Assembly (NCBI RefSeq): GCF_019733355.1
Contig: NZ_JAIHLQ010000005.1
Location: 124,001-188,000, forward strand
Length of the DNA: 64,000 nucleotides
Direction: 5' to 3'
Origin: Pseudomonas baetica
GTDB taxonomy: Bacteria > Pseudomonadota > Gammaproteobacteria > Pseudomonadales > Pseudomonadaceae
Shown here piece by piece: positions 28,104 to 35,970 of the stretch. The translations under genes were made by a program, and so were the position numbers. The notes below the pieces were generated by a model that had not been told where the DNA came from, did not search any database, and saw only the letters and a program-made list of their open reading frames with translations. Positions within the stretch are counted from its first letter, which is position 1, and each line of letters begins with the position of its first letter.

Positions 28104-30053
28104 ATGCGACCCAAACCGGGCTCACCCCCAAAATCAAAGATGGATACACCCGGCCCCTCGGCCCCCCGCCCAATCACACCTGGCAACAGGCCAAACGATC
28201 CGGATTTCCACCTGCCCGGTCGACTCAGCCCTGGCAGCTCGAACGAGTTCTCGGCCGCAGTGAGAGCCGACCGCCCGACCGCAGGGACCGCGCACCAAGG
28301 GATCACTGTCACCGTCACGCCGATGCCCGATGTCGTTGCGCCCCGGCCTGCTGTCACGACCTCTCCTCTGGAGCCCTACGTATTGAACGTCGGGAGCCAT
28401 CTACCCGCGCCGGCTGCAGACGGACTGAGAACCTACAATGGCAGACAATTTGCGGACGTCAGCAGCGATGATCCAGACACCGGCATCCAGACGGTCATGG
28501 TGATGTACCACGCCCCCATGAAAGCCTATCGGGCAAAGTCGCTGAACAAACGTGATCTATGGGGCCCACCGCTTTACCGAATGGCCGACAGCAATGCCTG
28601 GAGTCTGAAAAAACCGAGTGAGTACTATGACCTCCGTCAGCACACCATTTCCCAGCTTCCAGATCACCAAGGCTACTATTCGGTTCGGCGCCACAGTGAG
28701 GCTGACCCCAATCTTTTTTATCCGGGAACCGGTTACGCCTTCAGGGATGAAAAACAAAGGTGGGTCAAGGTCGACCCGCTTGAAGCTCGGGGAGATCGTT
28801 CTTTAACCGTGAAACTTGAGCAATGGACCGACGGCGATATCTGGCGCATGTATCGCTTGCAGGGTGCAGAGGCGTGGGTGTTTCGTAATGAGGCGCAAGT
28901 CAGCGGCACGGCGCCTGACTGGGCCCGCCGCTTCAAGGGCGTGAAAGCGCACGACTATCTGGTTGATTCGCTAAGGTGGCTCCATCCACAAATGTCTGCC
29001 ACTGAGCGTGCGCAATGGCTGCGCAGCTACAACTTGACCGTGGCACAGCAGATCCGCCTGCGTCAGGAGCTGGAAAGCGGACCGTTTCCCGAATGGGCGG
29101 AACAACACAAACGCTTGACTCAAAACAAGGATGACAACCAGCGGTTTAGCCTGATCGCACAAGAATTGGAGCCCTACCTTCTCAAGTTGAGAAATCATGG
29201 CTTCGAGTATGTGAAGGATCTACCTCCCGCACAGCAACGATATGAAGCCGAGTTTCTGAAAAACTACACAGACCATGCGGGGTATCAGCGCAATGTGCAT
29301 CTCGCTTTGTATCGAACCGACATCCCCGCCATGTTCCGGGGCGACCACCGCACGCCTTTCGAGTTGGCACGGGATAAACGCATGGTCAGGCTCAAGGGCA
29401 ATCCCTCTGGCGTCACCACAAAATGGGCTTTGAGTGCGACATTCAGTCTGGGCAAGGCCTTGTGGTACAAAACCGAGTTGGGTGGATACTCCCACCCCCT
29501 GCATTACAACTCCCAGGCCAATCGGTATCCGGGCAAGATTTCTGATGGCGATATCTCACCCGGTAGTCGCGATGGTTCGGATGCAGAATCTGACACCTCG
29601 TTTGAACTGGATTACTCCAAAGACTACCCACTGGTTCGGCGCCAGCAGACCCAAGGCTTCCTTTATGTCATCGATACCCGCGGCATCGAAGTCGTACCCG
29701 GCGCGGAAAACCGCTACCTGAACAATCTGGATTTTGAAGCAGATCCGACAGAGGGGCGCCTGTCGATGCCGACACGGGGCATCAGTGCGCAGAGGCTCTG
29801 GCTGGTGAACTCGCAACTGACCCGTGCAGCGTGCGTCGAGGATGTATTCAAATGTGCCGGCGGCAGTGTCAGCGCTATCGAGAAAGCAACCTGGAACGGA
29901 ACGCTCACTTACAGCGAGCAAGGCACCACGGTTTATGACGCGCTGATAGACCGAGTAGGCGCCGATGGCGCGAAGGTACTGTTCTTGCCGAAAGGACGCG
30001 ACACATTTGCAGGTGACATCACCTGGCCGACACCCGAGCATGAAAAACCTTGA
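28104..30053 (+). CDS. Putative ADP-ribosyltransferase-type toxin, paralogue 3 (TxD)
   Basis: 649 residues from ATG 28104 (AAGGAG 9 bases upstream; the frame stays open to 28065). Same architecture as paralogue 2: N-terminal MRPKPGSPPKSKMDTPGPS tail, GLRTYNGRQFADV module, YRAKSLNKRDLWGPPLYR, TGYAFRDEKQRWVKVDP, and WTDGDIWRMYRLQGAEAWVFRNEAQ. ADP-ribosyltransferase-like motifs: Arg404 in LYRTDIPAMFRGD, Ser444/Thr446/Ser448 in LSATFSL, FLYVIDTRGIEVVPGAEN at 519, Glu550 in PTEGRLSMPTRGISAQRLWLV. The three paralogues begin with the same kind of K/P-rich tail (PKLPRKPPKS, NKPKAPQRSP, PKPGSPPKSK), perhaps a shared export or loading signal. Last gene before a strong terminator. Confidence 0.74.
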   Translation: MRPKPGSPPKSKMDTPGPSAPRPITPGNRPNDPDFHLPGRLSPGSSNEFSAAVRADRPTAGTAHQGITVTVTPMPDVVAPRPAVTTSPLEPYVLNVGSHLPAPAADGLRTYNGRQFADVSSDDPDTGIQTVMVMYHAPMKAYRAKSLNKRDLWGPPLYRMADSNAWSLKKPSEYYDLRQHTISQLPDHQGYYSVRRHSEADPNLFYPGTGYAFRDEKQRWVKVDPLEARGDRSLTVKLEQWTDGDIWRMYRLQGAEAWVFRNEAQVSGTAPDWARRFKGVKAHDYLVDSLRWLHPQMSATERAQWLRSYNLTVAQQIRLRQELESGPFPEWAEQHKRLTQNKDDNQRFSLIAQELEPYLLKLRNHGFEYVKDLPPAQQRYEAEFLKNYTDHAGYQRNVHLALYRTDIPAMFRGDHRTPFELARDKRMVRLKGNPSGVTTKWALSATFSLGKALWYKTELGGYSHPLHYNSQANRYPGKISDGDISPGSRDGSDAESDTSFELDYSKDYPLVRRQQTQGFLYVIDTRGIEVVPGAENRYLNNLDFEADPTEGRLSMPTRGISAQRLWLVNSQLTRAACVEDVFKCAGGSVSAIEKATWNGTLTYSEQGTTVYDALIDRVGADGAKVLFLPKGRDTFAGDITWPTPEHEKP

Positions 30054-30083
30054 ACTGAAGCCAACGGTTTGACCGAATGAATC

Positions 30084-30118
30084 GCGCCATACCTCTAATC
30101 GAGGCATGGCGCTTTTTT
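30084..30118 (+). terminator. Rho-independent terminator of the toxin operon
   Basis: GCGCCAT-A-CCTC (30084-30095), loop TAATC, GAGG-C-ATGGCGC (30101-30112), then TTTTTT. A strong stem with one mismatch and a T-run, 30 bp after the last toxin stop and 2 bp before the stop of the convergent gene. Confidence 0.93.
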
Positions 30119-30119
30119 A

Positions 30120-30698
30120 TCAGGTAACGGCAGAAAGTTTTTCAACAACTTTAATTACAAACACGGCAGAACTGTAATTAAAAGCATCATGCTTCGACGG
30201 ATTGGGGTTTACATTCAGGAACGTGCTCATCCCCTTGACCACACGGTGATACAAAGGCCTGTTATTCGACTCACTGCCCAAACCAATATAGGCCGCCCCG
30301 GATTCGATATCGCTGAAAGTAGTGCTCGACGCCCCAAGCTTATTGATCGAAAAATAATCCGTTTTACCAGCAGTGCTGGCCAATAGATTATGTGTTTTGT
30401 TTTCGAAGGTTAATCTGGCGTTATCAAACTCGCCTCGCTGCACTACATGAATCGCGTATCGGTCGTCCTGTGCAACAAACTTCAACAGTAAAGGCTCGTC
30501 GTGTTCGTGATCAGCAAGGGTGAGCAAACTGGCGACACGCGAATCTGCCAGGCTAACTTCGGCATCCAGTTGCTCGCGTTTGGTAAGACGCGGCCTGCGT
30601 AAACGTTGTTGGAGACATTGTTGATTCAGTACTACCGGCAAACCGTCAAGGTAAAGGTTTGCAGTAAATGTGATGTCGGTGTTTATCGATACAGTCAT
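30120..30698 (-). CDS. Unknown protein convergent with the toxin operon
   Basis: 192 residues from MTVSINTDITFTANLYLDGLP (30698), chosen because GATGGA lies 8 bases upstream; in-frame ATGs at 30713 and further upstream would run into a 27-bp palindrome. No signal peptide or membrane segment. Predicted beta-rich: LLLKFVAQDDRYAIHVVQRGEFDNARLTFENKTHNLLAS, then GAAYIGLGSESNNRPLYHRVVKGMSTFLNVNPN. I do not recognise the family; the alternating hydrophobic pattern recalls beta-trefoil or lectin-like binding proteins. Position next to the toxins allows a role as immunity, binding or accessory factor, but nothing proves this. Confidence 0.6.
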   Translation of the reverse strand: MTVSINTDITFTANLYLDGLPVVLNQQCLQQRLRRPRLTKREQLDAEVSLADSRVASLLTLADHEHDEPLLLKFVAQDDRYAIHVVQRGEFDNARLTFENKTHNLLASTAGKTDYFSINKLGASSTTFSDIESGAAYIGLGSESNNRPLYHRVVKGMSTFLNVNPNPSKHDAFNYSSAVFVIKVVEKLSAVT

Positions 30699-30720
30699 AA
30701 AATTTCCATCCATGGACGCA

Positions 30721-30747
30721 CTGGCGCCGTGATTATCACGGCGCCAG
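30721..30747. promoter_or_regulatory. Perfect 27-bp palindrome between two unknown genes
   Basis: CTGGCGCCGTGAT-T-ATCACGGCGCCAG: 13-bp arms with no mismatch around one central base. It lies in the 66-bp gap between the minus-strand genes at 30765-30995 and 30120-30698. No T-run on either side, so an operator or an mRNA stability/attenuation hairpin is more likely than a terminator. Confidence 0.7.
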
Positions 30748-30764
30748 GCCATCTGAAAAAACAG

Positions 30765-30995
30765 TCAGGCGGTAGCCGCTGCCACTACGGCTTTCGCGGT
30801 TGCAGACATACGCGGAACTTCACTGACAGGAATCTTTTCAGATTTTCGCTTACGCCGCGCAACCACCATCAAATCTGCATAGACGGAGGCCGCTTCAATC
30901 ACATTGGCAACATTATGATCAACCCCAGCATGTTTCAAAATATACTTGCCAGCGATGTCATCCCAAAACGCCCATTCATCTTCATATACCGTCAT
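30765..30995 (-). CDS. Small unknown protein beside the toxin island
   Basis: 76 residues from MTVYEDEWAFWDDIAGKYIL (30995). This start is supported by TAAGGAAG six bases upstream; an in-frame ATG at 31019 lacks a comparable site. The acidic, Trp-containing N-terminus is followed by a helical part (HNVANVIEAASVYADLMVV), a basic patch ARRKRKSEK and an Ala-rich tail. No signal peptide. I do not recognise it; it could be a small regulator, adaptor or antitoxin-like partner. Same strand as the next gene, separated by the 27-bp palindrome. Confidence 0.55.
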   Translation of the reverse strand: MTVYEDEWAFWDDIAGKYILKHAGVDHNVANVIEAASVYADLMVVARRKRKSEKIPVSEVPRMSATAKAVVAAATA

Positions 30996-31109
30996 GACGT
31001 CTTCCTTATTATTGTTCATGTCACCCGCTTCCTGCGGGGAACTTGAACTTAAAATAAAGACAAGTGCAAAACAATACTGGCAGGCATTGTGAGTTGATTC
31101 AAAGTACAA

Positions 31110-31700
31110 CTAGGCGAACAGTGCTCCCTGTAATTCATCGAGCAACGCCTGGATAGCATCCAGACGTTGTTGTGGATCATCGAGTTGCAGCAGATCGATC
31201 TTGTCTTCCTCGGCGAACGGAAGCAGATAGGCCAACTGATTGGCGAGCGACTGCTGACCCGGCGCATCAGTGCCCATGTTCAACGCCTCGACCATCGGGT
31301 GTTCGGCCAAAGCCTTGAGCAAGGCAACCAGGTCGGCGTCCTCGTCCTGCAACGGTTGCTCGGGATCGTCGTCCAGCCACTCGACGTCGGCGAGGATCAA
31401 CTGATCGCGCTGCACGTCGGTGCGCAGCACATTGAAACGCCGTCCACCCTGTACACGAATGCCCAACAGCCCATTGTCCTGCTGCTGGAAATCGGTGATC
31501 CGCGCCTCGCACCCGACCAAGGCAAAACCTTGCGGCGCAACGCCGACTTCATGGCCGTCGAGGATGCACACCACGCCAAAGCCACCGCCCTGTTTCATGC
31601 AGCGACCGATCATGTCCAGGTAGCGCGCCTCGAAGATCTGCAAGTCGAGGTTGCAGCCAGGAAACAGCACTGTGTTCAGCGGGAAAAGCGGCAGACTCAT
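31110..31700 (-). CDS. Lon-protease N-terminal-domain-like protein (LON substrate-binding domain)
   Basis: 196 residues from MSLPLFPLNTVLFPGCNLDLQIFEARY. The start at 31700 is preferred over 31706 because AAGGA then sits at normal spacing (7 nt). It matches the standalone PF02190 family, the substrate-recognition domain of Lon without ATPase or protease parts. Family segments are FGVVCILDGHEVG, GCEARITDFQQQDNGLLGIRVQGGRRF and a helical C-terminus ANQLAYLLPFAEEDKIDLLQLDDPQQRLDAIQALLDEL. Role unproven. Located 10 bp after the lrgB-type gene on the same strand. Confidence 0.9.
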   Translation of the reverse strand: MSLPLFPLNTVLFPGCNLDLQIFEARYLDMIGRCMKQGGGFGVVCILDGHEVGVAPQGFALVGCEARITDFQQQDNGLLGIRVQGGRRFNVLRTDVQRDQLILADVEWLDDDPEQPLQDEDADLVALLKALAEHPMVEALNMGTDAPGQQSLANQLAYLLPFAEEDKIDLLQLDDPQQRLDAIQALLDELQGALFA

Positions 31701-31710
31701 AGACATTTCC

Positions 31711-32427
31711 TTACACCACCATCGACACCGCCAACGGCAGGAACACCGCCGTGGCCACGCCCATCAGACTCATCGCCAGCGCCGCGAAGGCGCCGCACTC
31801 ATCACTTTCCTGCAACGCCACCGAAGTGCCGACCGCATGCGCGGTCATGCCCAGCGCCATGCCGCGCGCCTCGGGGCTGTGCACACCGAGCCGGGTCAAC
31901 AACGCCGGGCCGAAGATTGCACCGATCACCCCGGTGATCAACACAAACACCGCCGCCAATGCGGCGACACCGCCGATCTGCTCGGCCACCAGCATGGCGA
32001 TCGGCGAAGTCACCGACTTGGGTGCCATGGTCATCAGGATCATGTGATCGGCGCCGAACCACCAGCCCAGCAAAACGCCCATCCCCGTGGCAACCACCCC
32101 ACCTATCACCAGCGTAGTAAAAATCGGCCAGAACAATTGGCGAATGCGTTTGAGGTTCAGATACAGCGGCACCGCCAGCGCCACGGTCGCCGGCCCCAGC
32201 AGAATGCTGAGGATCTCGGTGCTCTTGCGGTATTCGGCGTACGTCAGGCCACAGCCCACCAGCACACCGATCACCAACAGCATGGAGACCAGCACCGGTT
32301 GCAAAAAGATCCAGCGGGTTTTCTCGAACGCCGCCAGCACGAGTTGATAGGCACCGAGGGTGATGCCAATGCCGAACAGCGGATGGTGGATCACGGAATC
32401 CCAGGCACCTTGCCAGTCGAAAAGCAT
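31711..32427 (-). CDS. LrgB/CidB family membrane protein
   Basis: 238 residues, very hydrophobic, with about seven membrane segments. Characteristic LrgB sequences: LLGPATVALAVPLYLNLKRIRQ, MAPKSVTSPIAMLVAEQIGGVAALAAVFVLITGVIGAIFGPALLTRLGV, GMALGMTAHAVGTSVALQ. In staphylococci CidAB/LrgAB modulate murein hydrolase release; in gammaproteobacteria related pairs are linked to pyruvate or acetate handling. Its ATG overlaps the stop of the cidA-type gene (ATGA), so the pair is coupled. Confidence 0.92.
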   Translation of the reverse strand: MLFDWQGAWDSVIHHPLFGIGITLGAYQLVLAAFEKTRWIFLQPVLVSMLLVIGVLVGCGLTYAEYRKSTEILSILLGPATVALAVPLYLNLKRIRQLFWPIFTTLVIGGVVATGMGVLLGWWFGADHMILMTMAPKSVTSPIAMLVAEQIGGVAALAAVFVLITGVIGAIFGPALLTRLGVHSPEARGMALGMTAHAVGTSVALQESDECGAFAALAMSLMGVATAVFLPLAVSMVV

Positions 32428-32789
32428 CAGGACTCCTCCGAGCGGTGCGTGTGACGCCTGACCATGCGCTGCATCAGCACCCCGGCGAAGGCCATCGACA
32501 GAATCAACGACACCACCAGTGCGCCGACAATCGCCCAGAAGTCGGCGGCAATCGCCGCGGCGTAAACCATCACGCCCACTGCCGGTGGCACCAGCAGCAA
32601 CGGCAGATAACGCAGCAGGCTAGCGGCCGCGAGGTTCAGCGGTTCGTCGACCTCACCACGCATGATCAGGAACACCAGCAACAGCAGCAGGCCGATGATC
32701 GGCCCCGGCAGCACCGGCAACAGCAAGTGATTGAGCGCCGTGCCGAGCAATTGAAACAGCACCAGCAGGGTCAGGCCACGTAGCAACAT
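32427..32789 (-). CDS. CidA/LrgA family holin-like protein
   Basis: 120 residues, four predicted membrane helices: LLVLFQLLGTALNHLLLPVLPGPIIGLLLLLVFLIM (with the family PGP-x-GL motif), LPLLLVPPAVGVMVYAAAIAADFW, VGALVVSLILSMAFAGVLMQRMV. Small holin-like partner of the LrgB-type protein. The upstream 193-bp gap (32790-32982) is divergent with the MaoC gene and probably holds both promoters. Confidence 0.92.
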   Translation of the reverse strand: MLLRGLTLLVLFQLLGTALNHLLLPVLPGPIIGLLLLLVFLIMRGEVDEPLNLAAASLLRYLPLLLVPPAVGVMVYAAAIAADFWAIVGALVVSLILSMAFAGVLMQRMVRRHTHRSEES

Positions 32790-32982
32790 CCGACATCTCC
32801 GTCTTACTTTCCGCCCAGCAGGGGCTCGGCATTATAAGCACGCCTGCGCTATGGATCGGCATTCGCCAAAAGCATGGTCAGTTGACCTGAGCAAATCGCC
32901 ATGATGATCTACAGTGGTTCGCAGGGCGGTCAAATCCCCCACCTGAAAAACTATAAAACCGATGAACCCAAGGAGAGTCTCA

Positions 32983-33438
32983 ATGCCCTATGTTCCCGTT
33001 GCAGAGCTCAAAGATTATGTCGGCAAGGAACTCGGACGTTCCGAATGGCTCACCATCGATCAGGAGCGCATCAACCTGTTCGCCGAAGCCACCGGGGATT
33101 ATCAGTTCATTCACGTCGACCCGGTCAAAGCCGCGCAAACGCCATTTGGCAGCACCATTGCCCACGGTTTCCTGTCGTTGTCGCTGATCCCCAAATTGAT
33201 GGAAGACATCCTCGTGCTGCCGCAAGGCGTGAAGATGGTGGTCAACTATGGCCTCGACAGCGTGCGTTTCATCCAGCCAGTGAAGGTCAATTCCAAAGTT
33301 CGCCTGAAGGTCGATCTGGGCGAAGTGACCGAGAAAAAACCCGGTCAATGGCTGCTCAAAGCCACCGCGACACTGGAGATAGAAGGCTCGGACAAACCGG
33401 CCTACATCGCCGAACCCCTGTCGCTCTGCTTCGTTTAA
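32983..33438 (+). CDS. MaoC-like (R)-specific enoyl-CoA hydratase
   Basis: 151 residues from MPYVPVAELKDYVGKELG, ATG with AAGGAGAG upstream; a frame-open ATG at 32962 lacks it. Single hot-dog fold with the hydratase motif ATGDYQFIHVDPVKAAQTPFGSTIAHGFLSLSLIPKL (catalytic Asp and His). It hydrates trans-2-enoyl-CoA, feeding or draining beta-oxidation intermediates, sometimes towards polyhydroxyalkanoate. The exact substrate is unknown. Monocistronic, followed by a strong hairpin. Confidence 0.9.
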   Translation: MPYVPVAELKDYVGKELGRSEWLTIDQERINLFAEATGDYQFIHVDPVKAAQTPFGSTIAHGFLSLSLIPKLMEDILVLPQGVKMVVNYGLDSVRFIQPVKVNSKVRLKVDLGEVTEKKPGQWLLKATATLEIEGSDKPAYIAEPLSLCFV

Positions 33439-33444
33439 GCGCCG

Positions 33445-33476
33445 GGATGCGAAGCAGCGCACGCTGTTTCGCATCC
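33445..33476 (+). terminator. Terminator-like hairpin after the MaoC gene
   Basis: GGATGCGAA (33445-33453) pairs with TTCGCATCC (33468-33476), and inside it CAGC pairs with GCTG. A strong stem, but only ACTGTCTTA follows, so termination would be weak or Rho-assisted. Confidence 0.5.
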
Positions 33477-33549
33477 ACTGTCTTACCGGCGGCTGTATAA
33501 GGTCACATAGCTGCGGCATACTCGGTCGCCTAATTGCCCGGATCCCGCT

Positions 33550-35277
33550 ATGCGCTCACTCGCGACTCTTGCCCCCCTTGCCTTGACCCTGTTGCTTGCC
33601 GCTTGCGGCGACGGCGAATCGCTGTTGCCTCCCGATGCGCGGCTGCCGGATGGCGGACGCTATCGCGGTGAACTGGTCGACGGCTTGCTGCAAGGCCAAG
33701 GGCGCGTCGACTACCCCAACGGCAGTTGGTACGCCGGGCAGTTCGACAAGGGTCAGTGGCATGGTCAGGGCGAATGGCATGGCAGCAATGGCGAGGTCTA
33801 TCGCGGCCAGTTCCAGCAAGGTCTGTTCGACGGCCAGGGCAGCCTGACCACCAACGCAAGCAGTTACACCGGGGGCTTCAAGCAGGGCCGACGGGACGGC
33901 GAAGGCACCCTGAAAGAAAACGCCATGACCTACCGTGGCGAGTTCAAGACTGATCAATATTCCGGGCTCGGCCGTCTCGAAATGGACGATGGCAGTTCCT
34001 ATCAAGGCCAGTTCTCCCACGGCAAACCCAACGGCGAAGGCCAGCGTGGCGACTCCAGTGGCAACTCGTTCACCGGCCATTTCGTCAATGGTCAACTGGA
34101 AGGCAACGGCACCTTCAACAGCGCCGACGGTGACGTCTACGTCGGTGGTTTCAAGAACAACCAGTTGCACGGCAAGGGCCGCTACGAAAACGCCGACGGC
34201 GACGTGTGGCTCGGCCAGTTCAAGGAAGGCGCGCTGACCGGCAAGGGTGAACTGATCGGCGCCGACGGCAGCCATTACGTGGGCGAATTCAACGACTGGC
34301 GCTTCAGCGGTCAGGGACGCTTGAATCTGTCTGATGGCAGCTTTTACATCGGTGGTTTCGACAGCGACAGTTATTCCGGGCGCGGCACCCTGGTGCTGAC
34401 CGATGGCAGCGTGATGAGCGGCACCTGGGTCAATGGCCAGCGAGTACGCGATGCCGACGGCAAGTTGCTGCCCGACATCCTCGAACTCGGCTTGCTGGCC
34501 CAGGGCCGCTTGCTTGATGACGCCTTGGCGGCCATCCCGGCCTCAACGCCAGCGGTTGAGCTGTACTCCCTGACCTTGGGCGGCGACGGCAAGCAAAGCG
34601 TGTTCCTGCGCGAATCCGATTACGTCGCCAACATGCTCAAAACGCGATTTGGGGCTTATGGCCAGATCCGTCTGGTCAACCACCGCGACCACCTCGCCGA
34701 CCGACCGATGGCGACCCGGGAAAATCTGCGCCGCGCCGCGCAAACCCTCGCCGAACGCAGCGGCCCGGAAGACCTGCTGTTTATCTACCTGACCAGCCAC
34801 GGCACCGCCGAACACGAACTGGTACTCGACCAGCCGCGCATGGAACTGGCCGACCTGCCCGCCGACGAACTCGCCGCAGTGCTGGCACCGCTGAAAAACC
34901 GCGACAAGATCATCGTGATTTCAGCGTGCTACTCCGGCGGTTTCATCCCGGCTCTCAAAGACGAACGCACGCTGATCATGACGGCTTCGCGCGCCGATCG
35001 CGTGTCCTTTGGCTGCTCCGAAGAAGCCAACTTCACCTACTTTGGCGATGCGCTGTTCGCCCAGGCGCTGAACCAGACCGACGATCTCGAACACGCCTTC
35101 AAACTGGCCAAAGCCACCGTCGCCGAGCGTGAACTGGCGGACAATTTCGAAGCCTCGGAGCCACAAATCTGGGCGCCGAAAACCGTGCTGTCACATTGGC
35201 AACTGCTGCGTAAACAGCAAGCCAGGAAAGCGTTGCAAAGTGCTGCATTGAACGACGCAGCGATAAAGAGCAACTAA
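33550..35277 (+). CDS. MORN-repeat lipoprotein with C13 (legumain/caspase-like) peptidase domain
   Basis: 575 residues. Signal peptide with lipobox LLAAC (MRSLATLAPLALTLLLAAC), then about 11 full and one degenerate MORN repeat of about 23 residues (pattern YxGxFxxGxxxGxG) from about 37 to 310. The C-terminal clan CD cysteine-peptidase domain has catalytic His417 in YLTSHGTAEHEL and Cys460 in VISACYSGGF, 43 residues apart as expected for C13. It is predicted to be attached to a membrane facing the periplasm, where MORN repeats could bind lipid or glycan. Target unknown. Known as C13 family peptidase in pseudomonads, function not established to my knowledge. Confidence 0.9.
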   Translation: MRSLATLAPLALTLLLAACGDGESLLPPDARLPDGGRYRGELVDGLLQGQGRVDYPNGSWYAGQFDKGQWHGQGEWHGSNGEVYRGQFQQGLFDGQGSLTTNASSYTGGFKQGRRDGEGTLKENAMTYRGEFKTDQYSGLGRLEMDDGSSYQGQFSHGKPNGEGQRGDSSGNSFTGHFVNGQLEGNGTFNSADGDVYVGGFKNNQLHGKGRYENADGDVWLGQFKEGALTGKGELIGADGSHYVGEFNDWRFSGQGRLNLSDGSFYIGGFDSDSYSGRGTLVLTDGSVMSGTWVNGQRVRDADGKLLPDILELGLLAQGRLLDDALAAIPASTPAVELYSLTLGGDGKQSVFLRESDYVANMLKTRFGAYGQIRLVNHRDHLADRPMATRENLRRAAQTLAERSGPEDLLFIYLTSHGTAEHELVLDQPRMELADLPADELAAVLAPLKNRDKIIVISACYSGGFIPALKDERTLIMTASRADRVSFGCSEEANFTYFGDALFAQALNQTDDLEHAFKLAKATVAERELADNFEASEPQIWAPKTVLSHWQLLRKQQARKALQSAALNDAAIKSN

Positions 35278-35304
35278 GCTGAACAGTATCAAGGGAGAGA
35301 CACT

Positions 35305-35946
35305 ATGTACTTGACGCCTCAGCACGTATTGCTTGCCGGAGCCACCGGTTTGACCGGTGAACACCTACTCGACCGTTTGCTCAACGAGCCAACGATTTCT
35401 CGCGTGCTCGCCCCTTCCCGTCGACCATTGGCGGAACACCCGCATCTGGAAAACCCGGTCGGCGACCCGCAGGTTTTTCTGCCGCAACTCAGCGGCCGTG
35501 TCGACATCGCCTATTGCTGCCTCGGCACCACCATCAAACAGGCCGGCTCCGAAGCAGCCTTTCGTGCGGTCGACCTGGACATGGTGGTGGCGTTCGCCAA
35601 ACGCGCACGGGAGATGGGCGCACGGCACCTGATCGTGATCAGCGCACTGGGCGCCGATCCGAAATCATCGATTTTCTACAATCGGGTCAAGGGTGAAATG
35701 GAACAGGCATTGCGCGCGCAAGGCTGGCCGCAACTGACCATTTGCCGACCATCGCTGCTGCTCGGTGAACGCACCGAACCGCGTCTGGGCGAGCAACTGG
35801 CGGCGCCGTTTTCGAAACTGATCCCCGGTAAATACCGTGGCATCGAGGCCTGCCAACTGGCCAGAGCCATGTGGCGCCTGGCGCTGGAAGAACAGGATGG
35901 GGTGCGGGTGATTGAGTCAGATGAGTTGCGCAAGCTTGGCAAGTAG
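35305..35946 (+). CDS. NAD(P)-binding Rossmann-fold oxidoreductase (atypical SDR)
   Basis: 213 residues, AAGGGAGAG before the start. N-terminal nucleotide-binding [18 protein letters not shown] (GxxGxxG), then [63 protein letters not shown] with the Tyr/Lys pair, and [18 protein letters not shown]. Resembles the NAD(P)H-binding epimerase-like subgroup (YwnB/HTATIP2-like). Substrate not predictable. Transcribed from 28 bp after the MORN-C13 gene, so possibly co-transcribed. Confidence 0.85.
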   Translation: MYLTPQHVLLAGATGLTGEHLLDRLLNEPTISRVLAPSRRPLAEHPHLENPVGDPQVFLPQLSGRVDIAYCCLGTTIKQAGSEAAFRAVDLDMVVAFAKRAREMGARHLIVISALGADPKSSIFYNRVKGEMEQALRAQGWPQLTICRPSLLLGERTEPRLGEQLAAPFSKLIPGKYRGIEACQLARAMWRLALEEQDGVRVIESDELRKLGK

Positions 35947-35970
35947 TTTTGTGGTGTCTGGGCTGACCTC

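Noticed and set aside
30721..30747. 27-bp palindrome as the terminator of the gene at 30765
   Set aside because: Neither side has a T-run in the right direction, and the next gene on the same strand starts 23 bp later, so a plain terminator is unlikely.
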